Below are positions 45,451-59,102 of a DNA stretch of 64,000 bases, one piece after another. The stretch lies in assembly GCF_000275845.1 (NCBI RefSeq), contig NW_006766889.1, forward strand, positions 1,351,058 to 1,415,057, in the 5' to 3' direction. A program made the position numbers and the translations under genes. The notes under the pieces were generated by a model that worked only from the letters and a program-made list of their open reading frames with translations, was not told where the DNA came from and searched no databases. This DNA comes from Dichomitus squalens LYAD-421 SS1 (Eukaryota; Basidiomycota; Agaricomycetes; Polyporales; Polyporaceae). Position 1 is the stretch's first letter. Each line of letters opens with the position of its first letter.

Positions 45451-48400
45451 ATGATTGTCCGTCCTACACCTGGCAAAATCCAGACTGAACGCATGCAATC
45501 TCAGTCTCCCCCTACGCGCCGTCGCGCGAACAGCACCAGCGCGACGCTCGCCCCTAAACAAGCCCAGACGACCAGTCCACCCCTCCTCCCTCAGTCGCCG
45601 CTTCTGCAGCGCTTTGCTGCCCAGCAATCAAAGCCTAGCAATCGCGTCCCTACGACACCCACCAATGCTGACGGGCCCAGCGACACCCTCACCCGCTCAG
45701 GCTCAGGCTCTGGTTCTGGCAAGCGCAAGCTCTTTCGCCTCAAACGTCCCAGCAGCTCGAGTTCCTCCGAGCCACGCTCCGCCACGCGCGGCCGTTCGTA
45801 CCAGATGTTGGGCCACCACTATGGCCTAACACTCGGCGCTATGAGCATGAGCGTCCTCGACCCCCCCGCCCCGCCCCCGCCTCGGCCTCCTCGAAACCCC
45901 GCGCGGAGCAACCCCGCGCCACGGCCCTCGTCCTCAGGCGGGCCCGCGCACAAGGCTCCACGGCTGCACGCGGCCGTGGATGAGCGGAAGCCGAAAGTAT
46001 TTGGAGACAGTGCTGCGGACTGGGAGTTTCCGCTACCGGTGAGCATACCCTGCCGTTTACCTGGTCCGCGTCCCGTCCCCCCCACGACTTCATTCGCGGG
46101 AGAAGGGCCCGGGGCCTTTGTCCGGCATAGTTCTGACGTCACATTGTCCATTGTTCGCGTGAAACTGTGCATGCGTAGCGGGGATCCGAGTTCCCATTGC
46201 AGCGGAAGAAGAGCAAAAGCCGCAAGTTCGATCCTTCGCGGATCACACAGGACGAGAGCGCGAAGAGCGATGTGCAGTTCTCGACCGTGGACCGCACGAT
46301 TCTTGAGGAGCTGCGCCAGAAGATCCGGGCCAGAGAAGAGCAGTTCGTTACCCGGAGCGGAAGAAAGTACCACGCGTTCTCTCCGGCAGACGTGCCGTAC
46401 CCGCGGAGCTACGACAGGCAGATGGTCGACTTGTGAGTGCCAAGCTGCTCGTTGTATGCGTCGGCACCGGAGGCTGACTCTATCAAGGGATGTGTGGGAT
46501 GACTTGTGGCAGCTGCAGCTGGGAGGCAGCATCACGATGCATGTCTTTCATACGCCTCCGGCAAGAGTGTGGGTCTGCTCATCCTGGTATTCACACGATG
46601 GAAGCGCAACTAACGTCACATCCATCTAGGCTCGATCTAGGATGTGGTACGCTTACTTGACGGCTGGCTTGCCGAATCCATTGGGCTGAATGGCGTTTCA
46701 GGAACCGGGACGTGGATTCTGAACGCGGCTAGGGAATGGAAGGTACGTCTTTCATGTATGCTTCACGTTGAAAGAAGACATCCTTACATCGCGGGCGCAT
46801 CGTAGGACTCTTACTTCGTCGGTTCGTGACATCTGATTGTATGTAATGGGCCCGTGTTTCTCAACATCTAGCGCAGGTCTGGACGTGGTGCCTTTACATC
46901 CGGACTTACTACAAGTGGGTTGCTTTGACCTGGCGGCACGGATTACGTGGGTACAAGGGAATTTGTGAGTGGTTCGTTTGTTCCTAGCCGTATACCCCTT
47001 CGATCGCCTGCACGTGAGCTACTGCTCCTGGACGCTATAACCTCGGCTTATCACCCGCCCTCCCGCTATTCCTACCCTACATGACCCCCGTTACAGTCTG
47101 AGGACGAGAACACTCTCCTTCCCTTAGTGTCGAACTCCATGTATGCCGTTGCCCATACCACAAGTCCTTGCCCTCTACCGCGGTTATCTTTCCGAGCGTT
47201 TGAACTAACCGGCATGCCATGCTAGCCTGGAGAGCCTCCCATTTCCGAATGAGGAATTTGACTACGTGTGAGTGTATACCCAGGACGATCTTTGCACGTG
47301 AGATCTGATCTGATTTACGTTGAACCACAGTCGGCTTACTCGCGTCGGTCGCGGCGTGCCCGAGGACAAGGTACGTTACACTCGAGATCGGCGATCACTC
47401 CACGACGGACTCTGACGCATTCCTTCCGCAGTGGGACGCCTTGTTTGAGGTACGGCACCGAACGCACCACCTACCGCTTTCCGTCGACCCTGACAGTGCG
47501 TTCCGCGATAGGAAATCACACGTGTCATGAAGCCTGGTGGCGCTTTCGAAGTTCGTCTACCTTCCTTTTGCGTAACCAATGTATTAGGCGATCTGACATG
47601 TCGAGCAGATGTGGGAGGAAGACCTGCACTTTCCGGGCCACCGGGGTGGTGAGAGCGTCCACATAGTCGAGTCTCCAGGACCGATGCATCCTCCGACCCC
47701 GCCCCACACGGACTCGTCGCACTCGTCTGAGCAGGAGAGGTTGCATCATCCCACGTCGTTTGCATTACGATCGCAGCGTTCATCGTTAGCCTTTAGCTAT
47801 TCGTTCGACGACGTCACACGAGTCAACCGTCCCATGTTCGAGGACACCCAACGTCCAATCCATGCTTCACAATCTCCTACTAATGGTGCCCAGACCTCCA
47901 TGCTTTTCCGCAGTCTCGACCGGCCTCCGATGAACCCCCATGACCACTCGTTGCTAGAGATCATTTACAACGAGATGCACGCCGCACGATTCATCAATTT
48001 AGAACCAGTATCGATGATCGCGAATCTTCTCCCGCTGCACTTCAGAGGTTGGTAATTCAACATTCAAGCAGAGCGCAGCTGAACTCGAAGCCTTCCAGAT
48101 GTTCGAGCGCCGCCTCCCATCATCGTCACGTTCCCACCTCTGCCCGTGCCTCCCGTCTTCGACGACCGATCCGACGGTTCCCCGGTCACGACACGCCGAA
48201 ACGTGTTCGACGATCCGTTCGTCGAGGAACCACTTCAGGTGGAGAGTCCTACCGAGTTCGGAACCTTCAGGTTCTCCCAGTCCCCCGTGTTGCATGCCCG
48301 CGACATGGTTGATGGGACCCCTTACGTCGGGATTGACACAGCAAGATACTCCGGCGTCTCTCCGTCCGCTTTTCGACGTAAAACTCTTCCGTCGACCACC

Positions 48401-49473
48401 GAGCAGGCAGCGCATTTTAAGCAGCGGCCTGACAGCCTTCCTATGTCCTCCGACACCCCTATCTCATTAGCCAAGCTGCAAGGCCATATCGCAGCCGGAC
48501 GGAACCCGCTCCCGAACAAAACGATCAACTTCGACCCGCGGACGCTTAACCTTCTCCTCACGCTCCGGGTGAACGAGGTGCTGGGCTGCGCAGAGCCTAT
48601 GTGGGATTGGGTGGTAGATTTCCAGGAGAACGTCGCGCGTGGTGGGGAGAAGGCGGGTTCCTCAAGCGTGTCAGAACACATTGCGCTGCGGCCGCGCCGT
48701 CGTCGCCGGCATCCCCAGGAGGATGCGCTAATGAGTCTGACGCGATTGGACTTCGATGCCTTACTGAGACGCTTCGAGCTGTGAGTCGCTCCTCCCAACC
48801 CCCCTCTGCACGTCCGTCTTTTGGCATGCGGTCCCCTGGTGCGCGGTCCTTATCGGTGGGTTGCGTACCATGGGGCCGATTTGTCAAAGTCGCCACACAC
48901 CACACCGCCTCGAGAAGTCAGTGCTAACGTTTATTCTTGCCATCTCCGCCTGCTTCCACACGCAGGGACATGAAGGCGCGCATGTATCTCGCTCCAGCCC
49001 TCGAAGACCGCCTGGGCTGGCCAGCCTATCCTGTCACTCCTACCGAAGAACTCGAGACCTTCGAGGCGATGTGCGCGGCCTGGGCCGGGTACGAGCACCG
49101 TCAAGCCGGCGCGACCATTCGAGGAAGCGCATTCTTCAGGTCCAAACGCAGCCCATCGCCCCCTCCTTTCCCTACGCCCCGCCACAGCACGACGTCTGAT
49201 GAGGGCGAAGCGACAGTCCGAGGGCGTAGGGGCCTCCCCACAGCTCATTATGCGTCTCATGCACAAGGCCAGACACATATTCCAGCAGACCCAATCCGGC
49301 CGGCCTTCGACGGGCTGTCGCGACGGCAGAGCGCGCCCGAGAAGCCTGTGAGCCATCTGAGTCGGCCGAGCACGGACACGTCGTCGTCGTCCCTCCTCTC
49401 CGAGCCAGAGCAGGAGCACCCACCCAGCAGCCGGACCGGACGCATCTTCGTCGCCTGGAAGGCGGCGTCGTGA
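45451..49473 (+). CDS. Large SAM-dependent methyltransferase with disordered extensions
   Basis: Class I methyltransferase of a fungal family related in its core to LaeA/UMTA-like enzymes; the substrate is unknown. The ATG at 45451 opens a 196-residue basic, Ser/Pro-rich exon. Exon 2 (46203-46432) gives RKKSKSRKFDPSRI and SGRKYHAFSPADVPYPRSYD. The SAM-binding core is spread over many tiny exons between 46480 and 47660. They give DVWDDLWQLQLGG, VLDLGCGTGTWILNAAREW (motif I, itself split by an intron after LGC), DSYFVGLDVVPLHPDL, RITWVQGNF, LESLPFPNEEFDYV, RVGRGVPEDKWDALF and EITRVMKPGGAFEMWEEDLHF. The long distal part includes MNPHDHSLLEIIYNEMHAA, TINFDPRTLNLLLTLRVNEV and YLAPALEDRLGWPAYPVTP. 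It ends FVAWKAAS with a TGA at 49471-49473. I call it one gene because the segments are in family order; exact joins in the middle are approximate. Confidence 0.82.
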
Positions 49474-52400
49474 TGTCCGCGGGCGAACGGGAGGGAATCC
49501 GCGCCGCGCGGTGTCCCCTTTCGTTCGACTTCCGCGCCGGGGATGCGGCCTGGTCTCTCTGGTGCTGGGGCGCACCATGTATGGGGCCGCTGATCACTGC
49601 TGCGGTGCCGCAGATTGCGTCCGTGTCGCGCGAGCTGTTCCCAATCCTGGAGCTTCCGTTCCCGCCCGCCTCTCCGCGGAGGAGAGGCGCCCCTGCTTTC
49701 TTCTCTTGGAGTCATCGTCGGAGTGCGAAGGCAAGGCCAAGGAAATCCACACGCTATATCCGGACGCTGCGATGCGTGCCCCTCCTCACCCGAGCGCCGC
49801 CGCCCTGCCCTTGCTTGGCGCTCGACCACGATACCCCCTATCCTGACATGCGCACGGGTTTTCAAGATAGGGAATGCGCGAAGGACATACAGAAGAAACG
49901 CGAACGTCAAAAGCCTTCACAGGGTAGCACCACGACTACAGTCGAGCCGCTTGAACTCGTACCCAGAAGGTTTCTATCCATGACTCAGATCGTTCACATC
50001 CCGCTCGTCCGTCCGCTTCGCTCAGATGGGGGCCGCATCTGGGTTCAACCCCCAGACGTCCTGCTGCACGAGCGCACCCCAATTCGGACCCAGGACCCAG
50101 ATCCCTTGCAGGCTGTTCGCAAAGGCTCTGTCTGTCTGGGTGCGTGCCTCCCGTCGCCGCGGCTTCTCTGCTTCCCTTCGTGCTGCTCATGCTCTCATTC
50201 GCGGCTTCGGAACTTCGACGATAAGATGCGCGCGATGGGAGGACAGGGGACGTTGGCGCGCTTCTCGGGTTTTCTCATGGCTGCCGCTACGTCCCACTTT
50301 GTCTCCGCCGGATTCCCTCTGCGCTACCACACCTCATATCTGCCGCCTTGCACATGATCACGCCGCTGAGACCAGACCTCGTTGGTTCACGCCTCTGCTT
50401 CACGAATCTCTTCCCACTATCTGCTGTCATTATTATGAATTATTTATTGTACTTGTCCGTCTGTGCTGTTCGCCCAGTACGTCTGTAGCGCCAGCCGCTG
50501 ATGTCTCTCTAGCCAATCGTCCGTTCACGTTCGTTGTCGCCGTAACGTGATCTATCCCACATCTATCCCACATCCCCCACCGGTCCACTATCTATACTTC
50601 ATCCACCAATGTTCGCAGTCTCCGATTTGTACGCCCAGCAGTCTCTACCCTGTCTATCTGTACGGTGCAATTCCATCACGATTTCATGCTCTCGTGCCCC
50701 CTCGTACATTTCACCTGCAAGCGACCGACGGACGGCTCTTATATGCCTACGTATCATGTTCTACGACCACCGCCCGCCGATCGCCCCGCGTCACCGTCAG
50801 CAGAGGGACGCCCAGCACAGTCCCCTTCCGGGATGGCATCTCGGGCACGCCCTCCCGTCGAGGACGGCTAGAAGCCCGCACCGGGCGCTTCTCCGCATCG
50901 AGTGTTCTCAGCCTGCCCTTCCTGGCCTGCGCTCCCAACCTGCGGCCTCGCTACGTCGTCTGCCAGATATGGCGTCGAGCGACCCATATATGGGCAGGAA
51001 GGTTCGTCGCAGTGGTTTGTCCCCCGCTTGTGTGGCGCCGCTGTCCACCGTGGCCGCAAAATGTCGGAGAAAGTGAGCCTATGGTATGCACGTCCGCGAG
51101 GCTATACGTGGGTGGGTGCTCTCGAAGGGGGCACCTGGGCGGTCGGCGATGACGACGCGCGATGTGATGAGACGTAAAGGAAAGCGCGATCGTCGCGTTC
51201 TCGGTTCACATAGACCGGCCGACCGCTGTGCTCGGTATGCTATCTAGGTCGGGTGTAGTTATGGACCGGCATTCTGGCGCTCTGCTGCGAGGATCGAGGC
51301 ATGCCGGGTACGATTCTGAAGGGGGTATCGAGGACCGGGGGTGGCGTCTGCCTCCGTGATAGCGTTTGCCGAGCATCCGTGATTCGAAGCATTGCTCCAT
51401 AGCTGTCGTCAGTGCTGACCGATTGCGGCGGACGCGTTTGGGGGCAGGGTGAGGTGAGGCGAGCCTGACAAACCACCCATCCCGAATTAATGTTGTCAGA
51501 CGTAGGGAAGCGCCCCCATACTGCCCTCAAACTCGTAAGACCGCCTAGATCTTGCGAATCGTGTGATGATACGGAAGATGTGCGGGCAGATCGTGTCGCA
51601 GTTGCACGCATCGTCGTCGCAGACGTATTGTGCCCAGACGGTCCAGGCCGCTCGATGTGGCCGCGGGTGGTTACTCTCGAGTTTCGTGCACACAGTGGGC
51701 GCGATCGTGCGTAGATCATCGATACCACGAGACGTAGGAAGGTGTGCCGGACGTATCCTTATCGTTGCCGCAACGCGCCTGACCCGCCCACGCGCGCTCT
51801 AAGTCCGCTGGGCAATAGAGAGATTTATACACGGTCAAGGCAAACACATGCAGCAGCAGAAAGCGAAGAGAAGACTCACGCACGAGGTGATCGCTGCAAG
51901 GGAGACTTGGTCAGCGCTGGCCACACCAAACACTCGGGTCACGGCCAGACTAGCACTAGGGCCGCACACGGGCTCATTTCACCCCGGGTGCACTTCGAAG
52001 CCCTTCGATTGACACCTCCCAGATGCCATGCTCTTCCCATGGAAAGGCACAACAGCGGGCGCGGTCGCAACCTCCTTGCGTCCGTGAACGGGCGTAGAAT
52101 GCAAACCCTGCGTTATTCGAAATCATATAACGAGTGTAAATCACGTCATGAAATCACCATGATCATTCTCGCCCGCACGTCCGGAAGTATACTATCTCAG
52201 CCTGGACAAACATGCCACTTATTCGGGAGCTATTTCGAATGAGAACACGAGAAGGTGAGCGACCTTAAACTATGCGCTGCCTGCTTTGGCAGCCACTCGA
52301 CGGCGAAGAGGACGAGGCGAGCCGCCGGCTGCCGCGGCAAGTACTACCTAATCAGGCACTGAGCGTGAGTTGTGCGCAATGATGACGAGGCGGCAGCCGA

Positions 52401-55143
52401 CGCGGGTGATACATTACAGGCAGTCGCCAGGACGACGGCGACCGCGCCGCGTGGCCCGCTTGACCCCCTTCCAAGTTCCTCACGCTCTCCGGCCGCGCGG
52501 GGGTGCGATTTGCGCGGACGCGAGCGGGTACACCGAATACGCGTGATGCATGCACAATATTAGGCCACCTGCCATAATCGTCCCTCGGGAAGATCGATTG
52601 GCGGGCGGCTGTTTGGCATGGCAGCAGCAGCAGCAGCACAATGGGATTCGGGTCCTTGGCCACGGGTATTCGTTCGGCGGCGTGGGCAGCCGTCGTCCCA
52701 AGGCGGAAGCGCGGGCCCACTGCCCTCCCACCGCTGCTACTTACTGCTCCCGCTTGGACATGAATTACGCCCGGTGCCCCTGGGGCCCGGCGGAGGGGAG
52801 ACTCTGTTATTAGTGCGCGTGTGGCAGCCCTCAGTCGCGATCGAACGAACGGACGGCGACGCGCAAGAGCAGATGTGGGAGCGTTGTTCAGAGCATGGAT
52901 AGAACGACGGACAGGGTCCATGCTTCTGACCCACCGCGTGTGTAGCAAGGAGACTGTCGGGACGACGTACCGCCAAGAAAGGAGATCGCAGAAGACGAAG
53001 GCCCCGATAGTTCAAGGAGCCTGCGCGTACTGACTCGGGTGCGGGGAACTGCTGCAGCACAGCTGCAGCCGACACGGATGCCGCTCGAGGCTAAGAGAGA
53101 ATACCGGTCAGCGCACGGAGTTCTGCCGTCCGTCCGTCCGTCCGCTTAGTCGGAACGCGCGACGCGATCTACGGCAGCCCTGCATGCCACGCTCCAGCAG
53201 GCCGAGCGGGGAAAGAGGGGAAACGAAGACAGGCGACCGCACGCCGCGCGGCGATGCCTGGGAGTGCCTTTTGCCTGTGTAAGCAACCAGGATCCCGGCG
53301 GCAAACGGACCTATGACGCAATGGCTCACTGAACCGTCCTCGCCGATGCTGCACCGTCCGGATTCTCCAGCGAAGTTGTGCCTGCGGTAGCCTGCGTGCG
53401 GTGAGTCAAGCGAGATATAACGAAGTGCGAAGCGCGGTCACCAGTTCACTGCGGCGAATGGGGAGCCAACCGGAAGAGGCGTTGACGCGGCATATCTCGT
53501 AAGAGAACAGCGCAGAGGAGCTGCAAGCCACGGATATAATGTCGGAGAAGTGTGGGTGGACGAGAGGCGCAGCGACGTAGCGACTGCGCTACGGTGAGCG
53601 AATGCGTTTATATGAAGTCGAGTGAAGGGGGCAAGGACGGGCTCTGAGAAAGCCACACGTGGTTAGTCGTGGATCGTTCTGGCTCACGCTGAGTGGGTCG
53701 CCGTATGCGGACAATTGTCACTGGATATCATCACGATCAGCTCTGTGGATATCCATGGCGATATCGAGCAGGCGGACCTACGTAGTACGGCGGATGGGCA
53801 CCCCGAGAAGCCAGACGCTAGTCTGGGCGGTCGAGCAGCGGCTATGGCGGGTCGGCCGTCGAGTACAGGCGTACAGCGACTGTAATGCGTGAGAGCCCGG
53901 ATCAAACAGCGGCCAGATCTGGACGCCAGATGTCAGCACGGAATGTGCGGTACCACCCGTGCTAGCGGTGTGCGCTACAAGGAGGCTGGCCCTGTTTCGG
54001 GGTTCGATGGTCGGTGGTCTGACCCGTCTAGTGACAGCGCAACGGGGCCAAAATCGGGCACGGGGCACTGACGTACTGGGCACTTGAGCGGGCGGGGGAG
54101 GTTTCGATTTCGGTGTGTCAGCGCGCATATGGTAATTCAGGTGGTCGCGTTCCGACGCTGACAGAAGCAGGGCATCATGCAGCTGATGTCTGACAGAGTG
54201 CATTCCTCCACCCCGAGAGAGGCAGTCCGGGTGCGTGAATCCGCCACATGCCTCCGCCGCAGGTGTGGCATGTGCATCAGGAGGGGCTGCCCAAGAGCCT
54301 CATGCGATGCGTGCGCCGGGACGAGGAGGACTGCTGGGACGTGGGCGGGACATCTGGCACACTGGGGCCCGCCGCCGTGCACTCGCCGGAGGAGAAGTTC
54401 GGACGCAAATTGGCACAGCGCGCATAAGGAAAGAAAGTTGCCGTATCCGGAACGAAGCAGGGTACGACTGCCGGAACCAAGTATAGCGCGATTTGATTTG
54501 TGATGCCTGTGCTGGGCCAGACACGGCCCTCCGCAGCTGCGCGGTGCCGCCTGCCGGTGCGCGCGAGCTGTGCGCGAACGGCAGAAAGGCCTTCGCGACG
54601 CGCGTGGTGGTGCGCAGAGGGCGCGCGAATGCGCGAGGGGGGTGTGGAGGGCAGGGGAGAGAGGTGAGGGAGGAAGGAGGAGAGGGACAGAAGAGTGTCG
54701 CAAGCGAAAGGATCTGGGCGCATGCCTAATCGGGGGGCAACGAGGTCGATCTTCGGCTAGCTCGGGATGGAAGGAGGCCCGATACGGCGATGTTGGTGCT
54801 GGATCTGGCTGCTGTGCCTTGCTGCGAGAGTCACGAGCGGGTGGAGAGGGCCGTGCGTGGGACAGGGAAGGAAGGAGGGCTTGACAGGGAAGCGGGCGGC
54901 CAGGACGAGCACTAGGCTTGTCGAAGGCGGTTGGGTGATAAGATAGCGTGAAGTGGCGTGGGAACGTCGGGGTGTGCCGGGCGGAGGATGGCGTTGTTTG
55001 TTTGATGGGTATATATGGGAGGGTGAGCGAAAATGGGAATCTTATTTCCCTCCCAGAGCTGCTCTCCATTTCTGGTACGCGTCCGAATTGGGGGTGCTCG
55101 TCCTCCCAACTCGTCCCGGCCCTGTCTTGCTCTTAACCAGCTC
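49474..55143. other. Long gene-poor region upstream of the MADS-box gene
   Basis: 5.7 kb without a gene I can support. GC-rich, with long overlapping open frames on both strands (for example 49470-50357 plus and 54137-55069 minus) that lack domains and coherent splice sites. Features seen: a tandem tatcccacatc near 50549-50571, a CAG run near 52622-52637, a cgtc-type tetranucleotide run near 53125-53145, and a TATA box just before the MADS-box gene. It could hold a long non-coding transcript or distal control sites of the transcription factor; this is not visible from sequence alone. Confidence 0.4.
55010..55016 (+). promoter_or_regulatory. TATA box of the MADS-box gene
   Basis: TATATAT about 130 bp before the ATG at 55144, on the same strand. 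Confidence 0.5.
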
Positions 55144-56387
55144 ATGGCCTTTCGCAGAGGCCAGCAACCCCAATCTGTTCCCAGTCAGCACATCCCGCCT
55201 CCCTATTCCAGCTCTTACGACTCCCAGCAGCAGCAGCAGCACCCGCAGCAGCCCATGCCCCAGTCCACCGACGTCGGCTCGCCCAACATGTCCAACAAGC
55301 GCGCCCGCCACGAGCTCGACCAGAGCGCCGTCCCCAATGACGATGGCTTCGTCCACGACCCCGACGCGGGCGACAGCGGCCAGGATGACGACGACGACGA
55401 GGACAAGCCCAAGACCGACAAGAAGGCCGGCCGTCGGAAAATCAAGATCGAGTTCATCCAGGACAAGAGCAGACGTCACATCACCTTCTCAAAACGAAAG
55501 GCGGGTATCATGAAGAAGGTTCGTAATCCCTTACACTTTTTCGTCGTGCTCCAACGCGTACTCAACATCTCTCGCGCGCGCGTCGCGTCTCTCAGGCATA
55601 CGAGCTCTCTACCCTTACTGGCACACAAGTACTCCTGCTTGTCGTGTCTGAGACAGGTCTCGTCTATACGTTCACCACCGCGAAGCTTCAACCCCTCGTA
55701 ACGCAACCCGAGGGCAAGAACCTCATCCAGGCGTGTCTCAACGCGCCCCATGGCCAGCTCCCTTCCTCTCTGCCTGTCGGCACTCCCATCAACCGCACCT
55801 CTATGCCCATGCAGCACCCACCTAACGTCCCTGGTGGGCTCGCGATTGGTTCCGCCTCAAGTACCAAGGAGGATGAAACGCAAGAGGAGAGTGAGGATGC
55901 CCCCACATCAGGCGACGCGTCAGGTCGCGGCAATCCTCGTAAGCGCCGTCGCGCGTCCTCGTCCGTAAATCAACCCCGAGGTAACACGTCTCCGGTCGTG
56001 CCTGGTGCGTCTGGCGCGCCCCAGGCTGGCGCACCTAGCCAGTCACCGCACGCTCGTCCAGGTCAGATCCCTCCCGGTGCGCCCCCAATCACGATGGCCG
56101 GCGTACCTGCCCCGATGCCCCTCGAACATTCCCCGCGCCAGGGTGGTCAAGCCGCGCCGCCGCCAACAAGTCCCAACTATGCTCAACCGCCCGGTGGTTA
56201 TCCGCCTCCACCTCCAAGCGGGGACCCCAACATGTATGCGCACCAGCAACATGGTGGCTACCCTGGCGCCCCTCCGCCTCAACCCTATGGGGGCTTCGGA
56301 CACGAAGGTGCGCCGGCGTCGGCTGTGAGCCAGAACCCTTGGGCCACGCCGGGAGTGCAACACGGAGGGCAGTACGCGAGGAGATGA
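55144..56387 (+). CDS. mcm1: MADS-box transcription factor, Mcm1/SRF type
   Basis: Nuclear factor binding CC(A/T)6GG boxes, with roles in cell-type genes, cell cycle and arginine control in yeasts. Two exons (55144-55518, 55596-56387) give 388 residues. The N-terminus has a glutamine run (SQQQQQHPQQ) and a very acidic patch (GQDDDDDEDKPK). The MADS domain lies at about residues 98-155: RRKIKIEFIQDKSRRHITF, SKRKAGIMKK, then across the intron AYELSTLTGTQVLLLVVSE and VYTFTTAKLQPLV. The intron cuts at the same KK/AYEL position seen in fungal relatives. The SAM extension (EGKNLIQACLNAP) follows. The C-terminal half is a Pro/Gly/Gln-rich, presumably disordered activation region. A basic RKRRRAS may serve as a nuclear signal. 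Confidence 0.93.
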
Positions 56388-59102
56388 CACGACCTGGACG
56401 CTCGATCTGCGGGTGTGGTTGACTAGGCAGGACAACACACGGACCCTGCCATCTGGACAAGGCTTGCTCGTGTGTGGTATTGCTCTCATGACCGGTTACT
56501 GTGTAGTCCCTTAACGCTCCGTCTGTATATAACGTGCTATTGGCGGTTCTCATCCTCGTCGTTTTCTTGTACGAATCCTATTCCCCGCTTCTTTCCCTGC
56601 TCTACCCTGTTCCGATATCCTTAACGTCCTTCAGACTTACCCACACATGCTTGACCTCTTCTTCACTTAACTGAGCCCTGAACATACGATACGATATTCT
56701 CTTGCCGCTTCTTGTCTCGTCTGCCATATGTGACATCTTACTGCGGCCGCAGGTCCGAGTATTAGTGTCCGAGTAGTGTCTGAATTTTTCAGCTATCGTA
56801 GTCGTCAATTGTCCCTGTCCTCATACTCTAGCTACTGTGCTTCGTGTTTCGTGCGCGGCGAAGTATGAATCGAATGGAATTGTCGCAATGTACATATTAG
56901 TCTCTCCTCCCCTCTCGAATGAATACCACACGAACGTACTTCATGTGTGCAAAGGAGCTGAAAGTGTGAGATCGCGACCGATGATATCGCGGGAGGTGTG
57001 TGCATACATACATGGGGTCGATCGACGTGCTGCCGTCGGTCCGCACAGATCGAGTATGGTCGCGATCGTGCGTGGTTGCCCTGAAGTAGATCCTTGGTGT
57101 ATCAGGGTCGCGTCTCGCTGCTAATATCGACTGTCGAGCTCGACGACAAGCAGGCACGCCACCGTCGTGAACAACTCGCTGCGCGTGAGACTGCTGGTGG
57201 AGCCAACGACGGCCCCGAATGCAAGCATGCCTGGGTCTGCCGCATTCGAATTCATTTCCGGGCGCATGTCGTGTTCGCGATTCCCCACTTCCCCACATCG
57301 CCCCGATGCGGTCAAGGCTCCATCAATCTCGCAGAAGATTCAACGGGATCGCTCGCGAATTCCACGGGCTTCTCGCAACCTGCCTCGTTGGGTCTGGCGG
57401 GTGTCTGACCCCGTCTCACGCCCGTGCCAGCCTGAGCCTGCGCATCAGAGCCGCACGGGGAGCTTGACCGTTCCAACGCTGTGGTACCGCTGTACCTGTA
57501 CGGCCGTTACCCCACGCCGGCCACGCTGCGCTCGCCGGGGACCTGCACGCAATGGGAGGTGCGCCTGTTTTGACTTTGACTTTTAGACCTGCGCTTGCAC
57601 GACACGTAGGCGGGATACACGCGGGCTGCGTCCATGCCTGCCTCTGAATCGGACGATGGTTCGATGTTGGTGCGATTTCGGGTGTGGGGCGATATTGGTA
57701 CATATACAGTGCGGTGCTTCGACGGGGAGAGATTGGGCGATGGCCGACGATGGGAGATGATATCGGGCCTTCGCCGGGCAATATGGCCCCAAGCTTGACC
57801 TTCGCCTTATCCGACTCGAGTGCGAGACTGGCTTGCCGTACATGGTCGCTGGCGGTGCGTGGCAAATCTGGCGAGGGACCGGACTCTCTTTGGGGTAGGT
57901 AGGATCGGAAACCGTCCGATGTGGTCTGCAGTGATGATGCGGGAAGATGGACACTAACTTGACATGAAAGATACCCGTGGCCAGAGTACAGTTGACGTAC
58001 TGATTCTAGGTGTGGCATAGACCTCGTCGTGTCAGTGGGCGAGTATGTCAACGACTGTACCTGACAGGACGCTAGATGAAGTAGCCGTAACTCAAATGCA
58101 GCACGTCTTGCGAACGAGGGTAGTCTAGGCAGCTGCCTCGCAATCGCGTAAGTTCCGCAAGTGTCGGCATCAGGATGACGACTAATCACTTCCTTAGCAG
58201 GTCCTGCTAGGCCTTATAACTCTATGTTCTTCTCTGCCCTCACATGCAAGCCCCCTGTTCATCTACGCGGACTCGCCCTCAATGTACTACGGCATCGACC
58301 CGGCGGGGAGTCTTGGTACGGGATCCGAGAGAACCGGAATGGTTGGTATACGGTGATGTCATCAAGTTTGCGATTGGGCGCCCTCCTATATATGGTTCAC
58401 CGCACAACGTAGAGCGGAAAGCTGCCAACTCGAACTCTTTCGCGGTGAAGACGTCTCATTGGTGGCTACCCCTGGGCTTGTACTAGGTCTATGAAAAGCA
58501 GAGGAAAGTCAGCTTGCTGAGGTACGCAAGCGTATGAGACTTAATGGCGCAGCAGAGCTGACATTTCCTCCTCGCTCTTACAGGGGCATGATCTGAGGCA
58601 CGTTGATACAACACCCAGTTTCACGCCTTGCTGCAACCTGAGAGGGACATCCGGATTGCGTAAACTGCGATCTCTCCAAACACCTAAAGGCGATTGTCAT
58701 GAGACGTCGAGCAAGGCAGCGATTCTAATGGGACTATATCGTGATGAGGATATAGTGTGCCATGTGTCTGTGCACATTGCGCATGAATAATACTCGTCAA
58801 AGGCGATAGCGCAGCGAAGCTAGCCATTGAAATCTCTACGCTTACACGGCCGTTGTGGACTAGAATATGTCAAGGCCTGCAGATTCACGACCCTCTCACC
58901 TTCCCCCGCATATTGGCGAGCTCAGCTGTACCTAAAACACCTTGCATCGCTCGCTCCGTTCATCGCAAAAATAAGAGGTGACGGTTTTGCGATACCTCTG
59001 ACCGCCGCGGCCCCTGACGTGTCGTAATTTCTTCCGGACACCTGCGAGTTCGGGCCAGTTCCACTTCTTGACCTAACAAAGTATAACAGCAGCTGACATT
59101 TT
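56388..59102. other. Intergenic region with part of a duplicated flank
   Basis: About 2.7 kb with no supported gene. The left part is the mcm1 3' region. Near 58511-58545 the sequence gcttgctgaggt(a)cgcaa...gagactt resembles 61369-61403, upstream of the intact oxidase gene. The duplication that made the pseudogene therefore probably includes promoter sequence. Confidence 0.4.

Noticed and set aside
49470..50357. 295-residue plus-strand frame after the methyltransferase
   Set aside because: Overlaps the methyltransferase stop, has no motif and has overlapping frames of equal length on the other strand.
52622..52637. CAG-repeat coding tract
   Set aside because: A short simple repeat in a gene-poor region with no supporting frame.
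54137..55069. 310-residue minus-strand frame next to mcm1
   Set aside because: Pro/Arg/Ser-rich with no domain, and it overlaps the mcm1 promoter in antisense.
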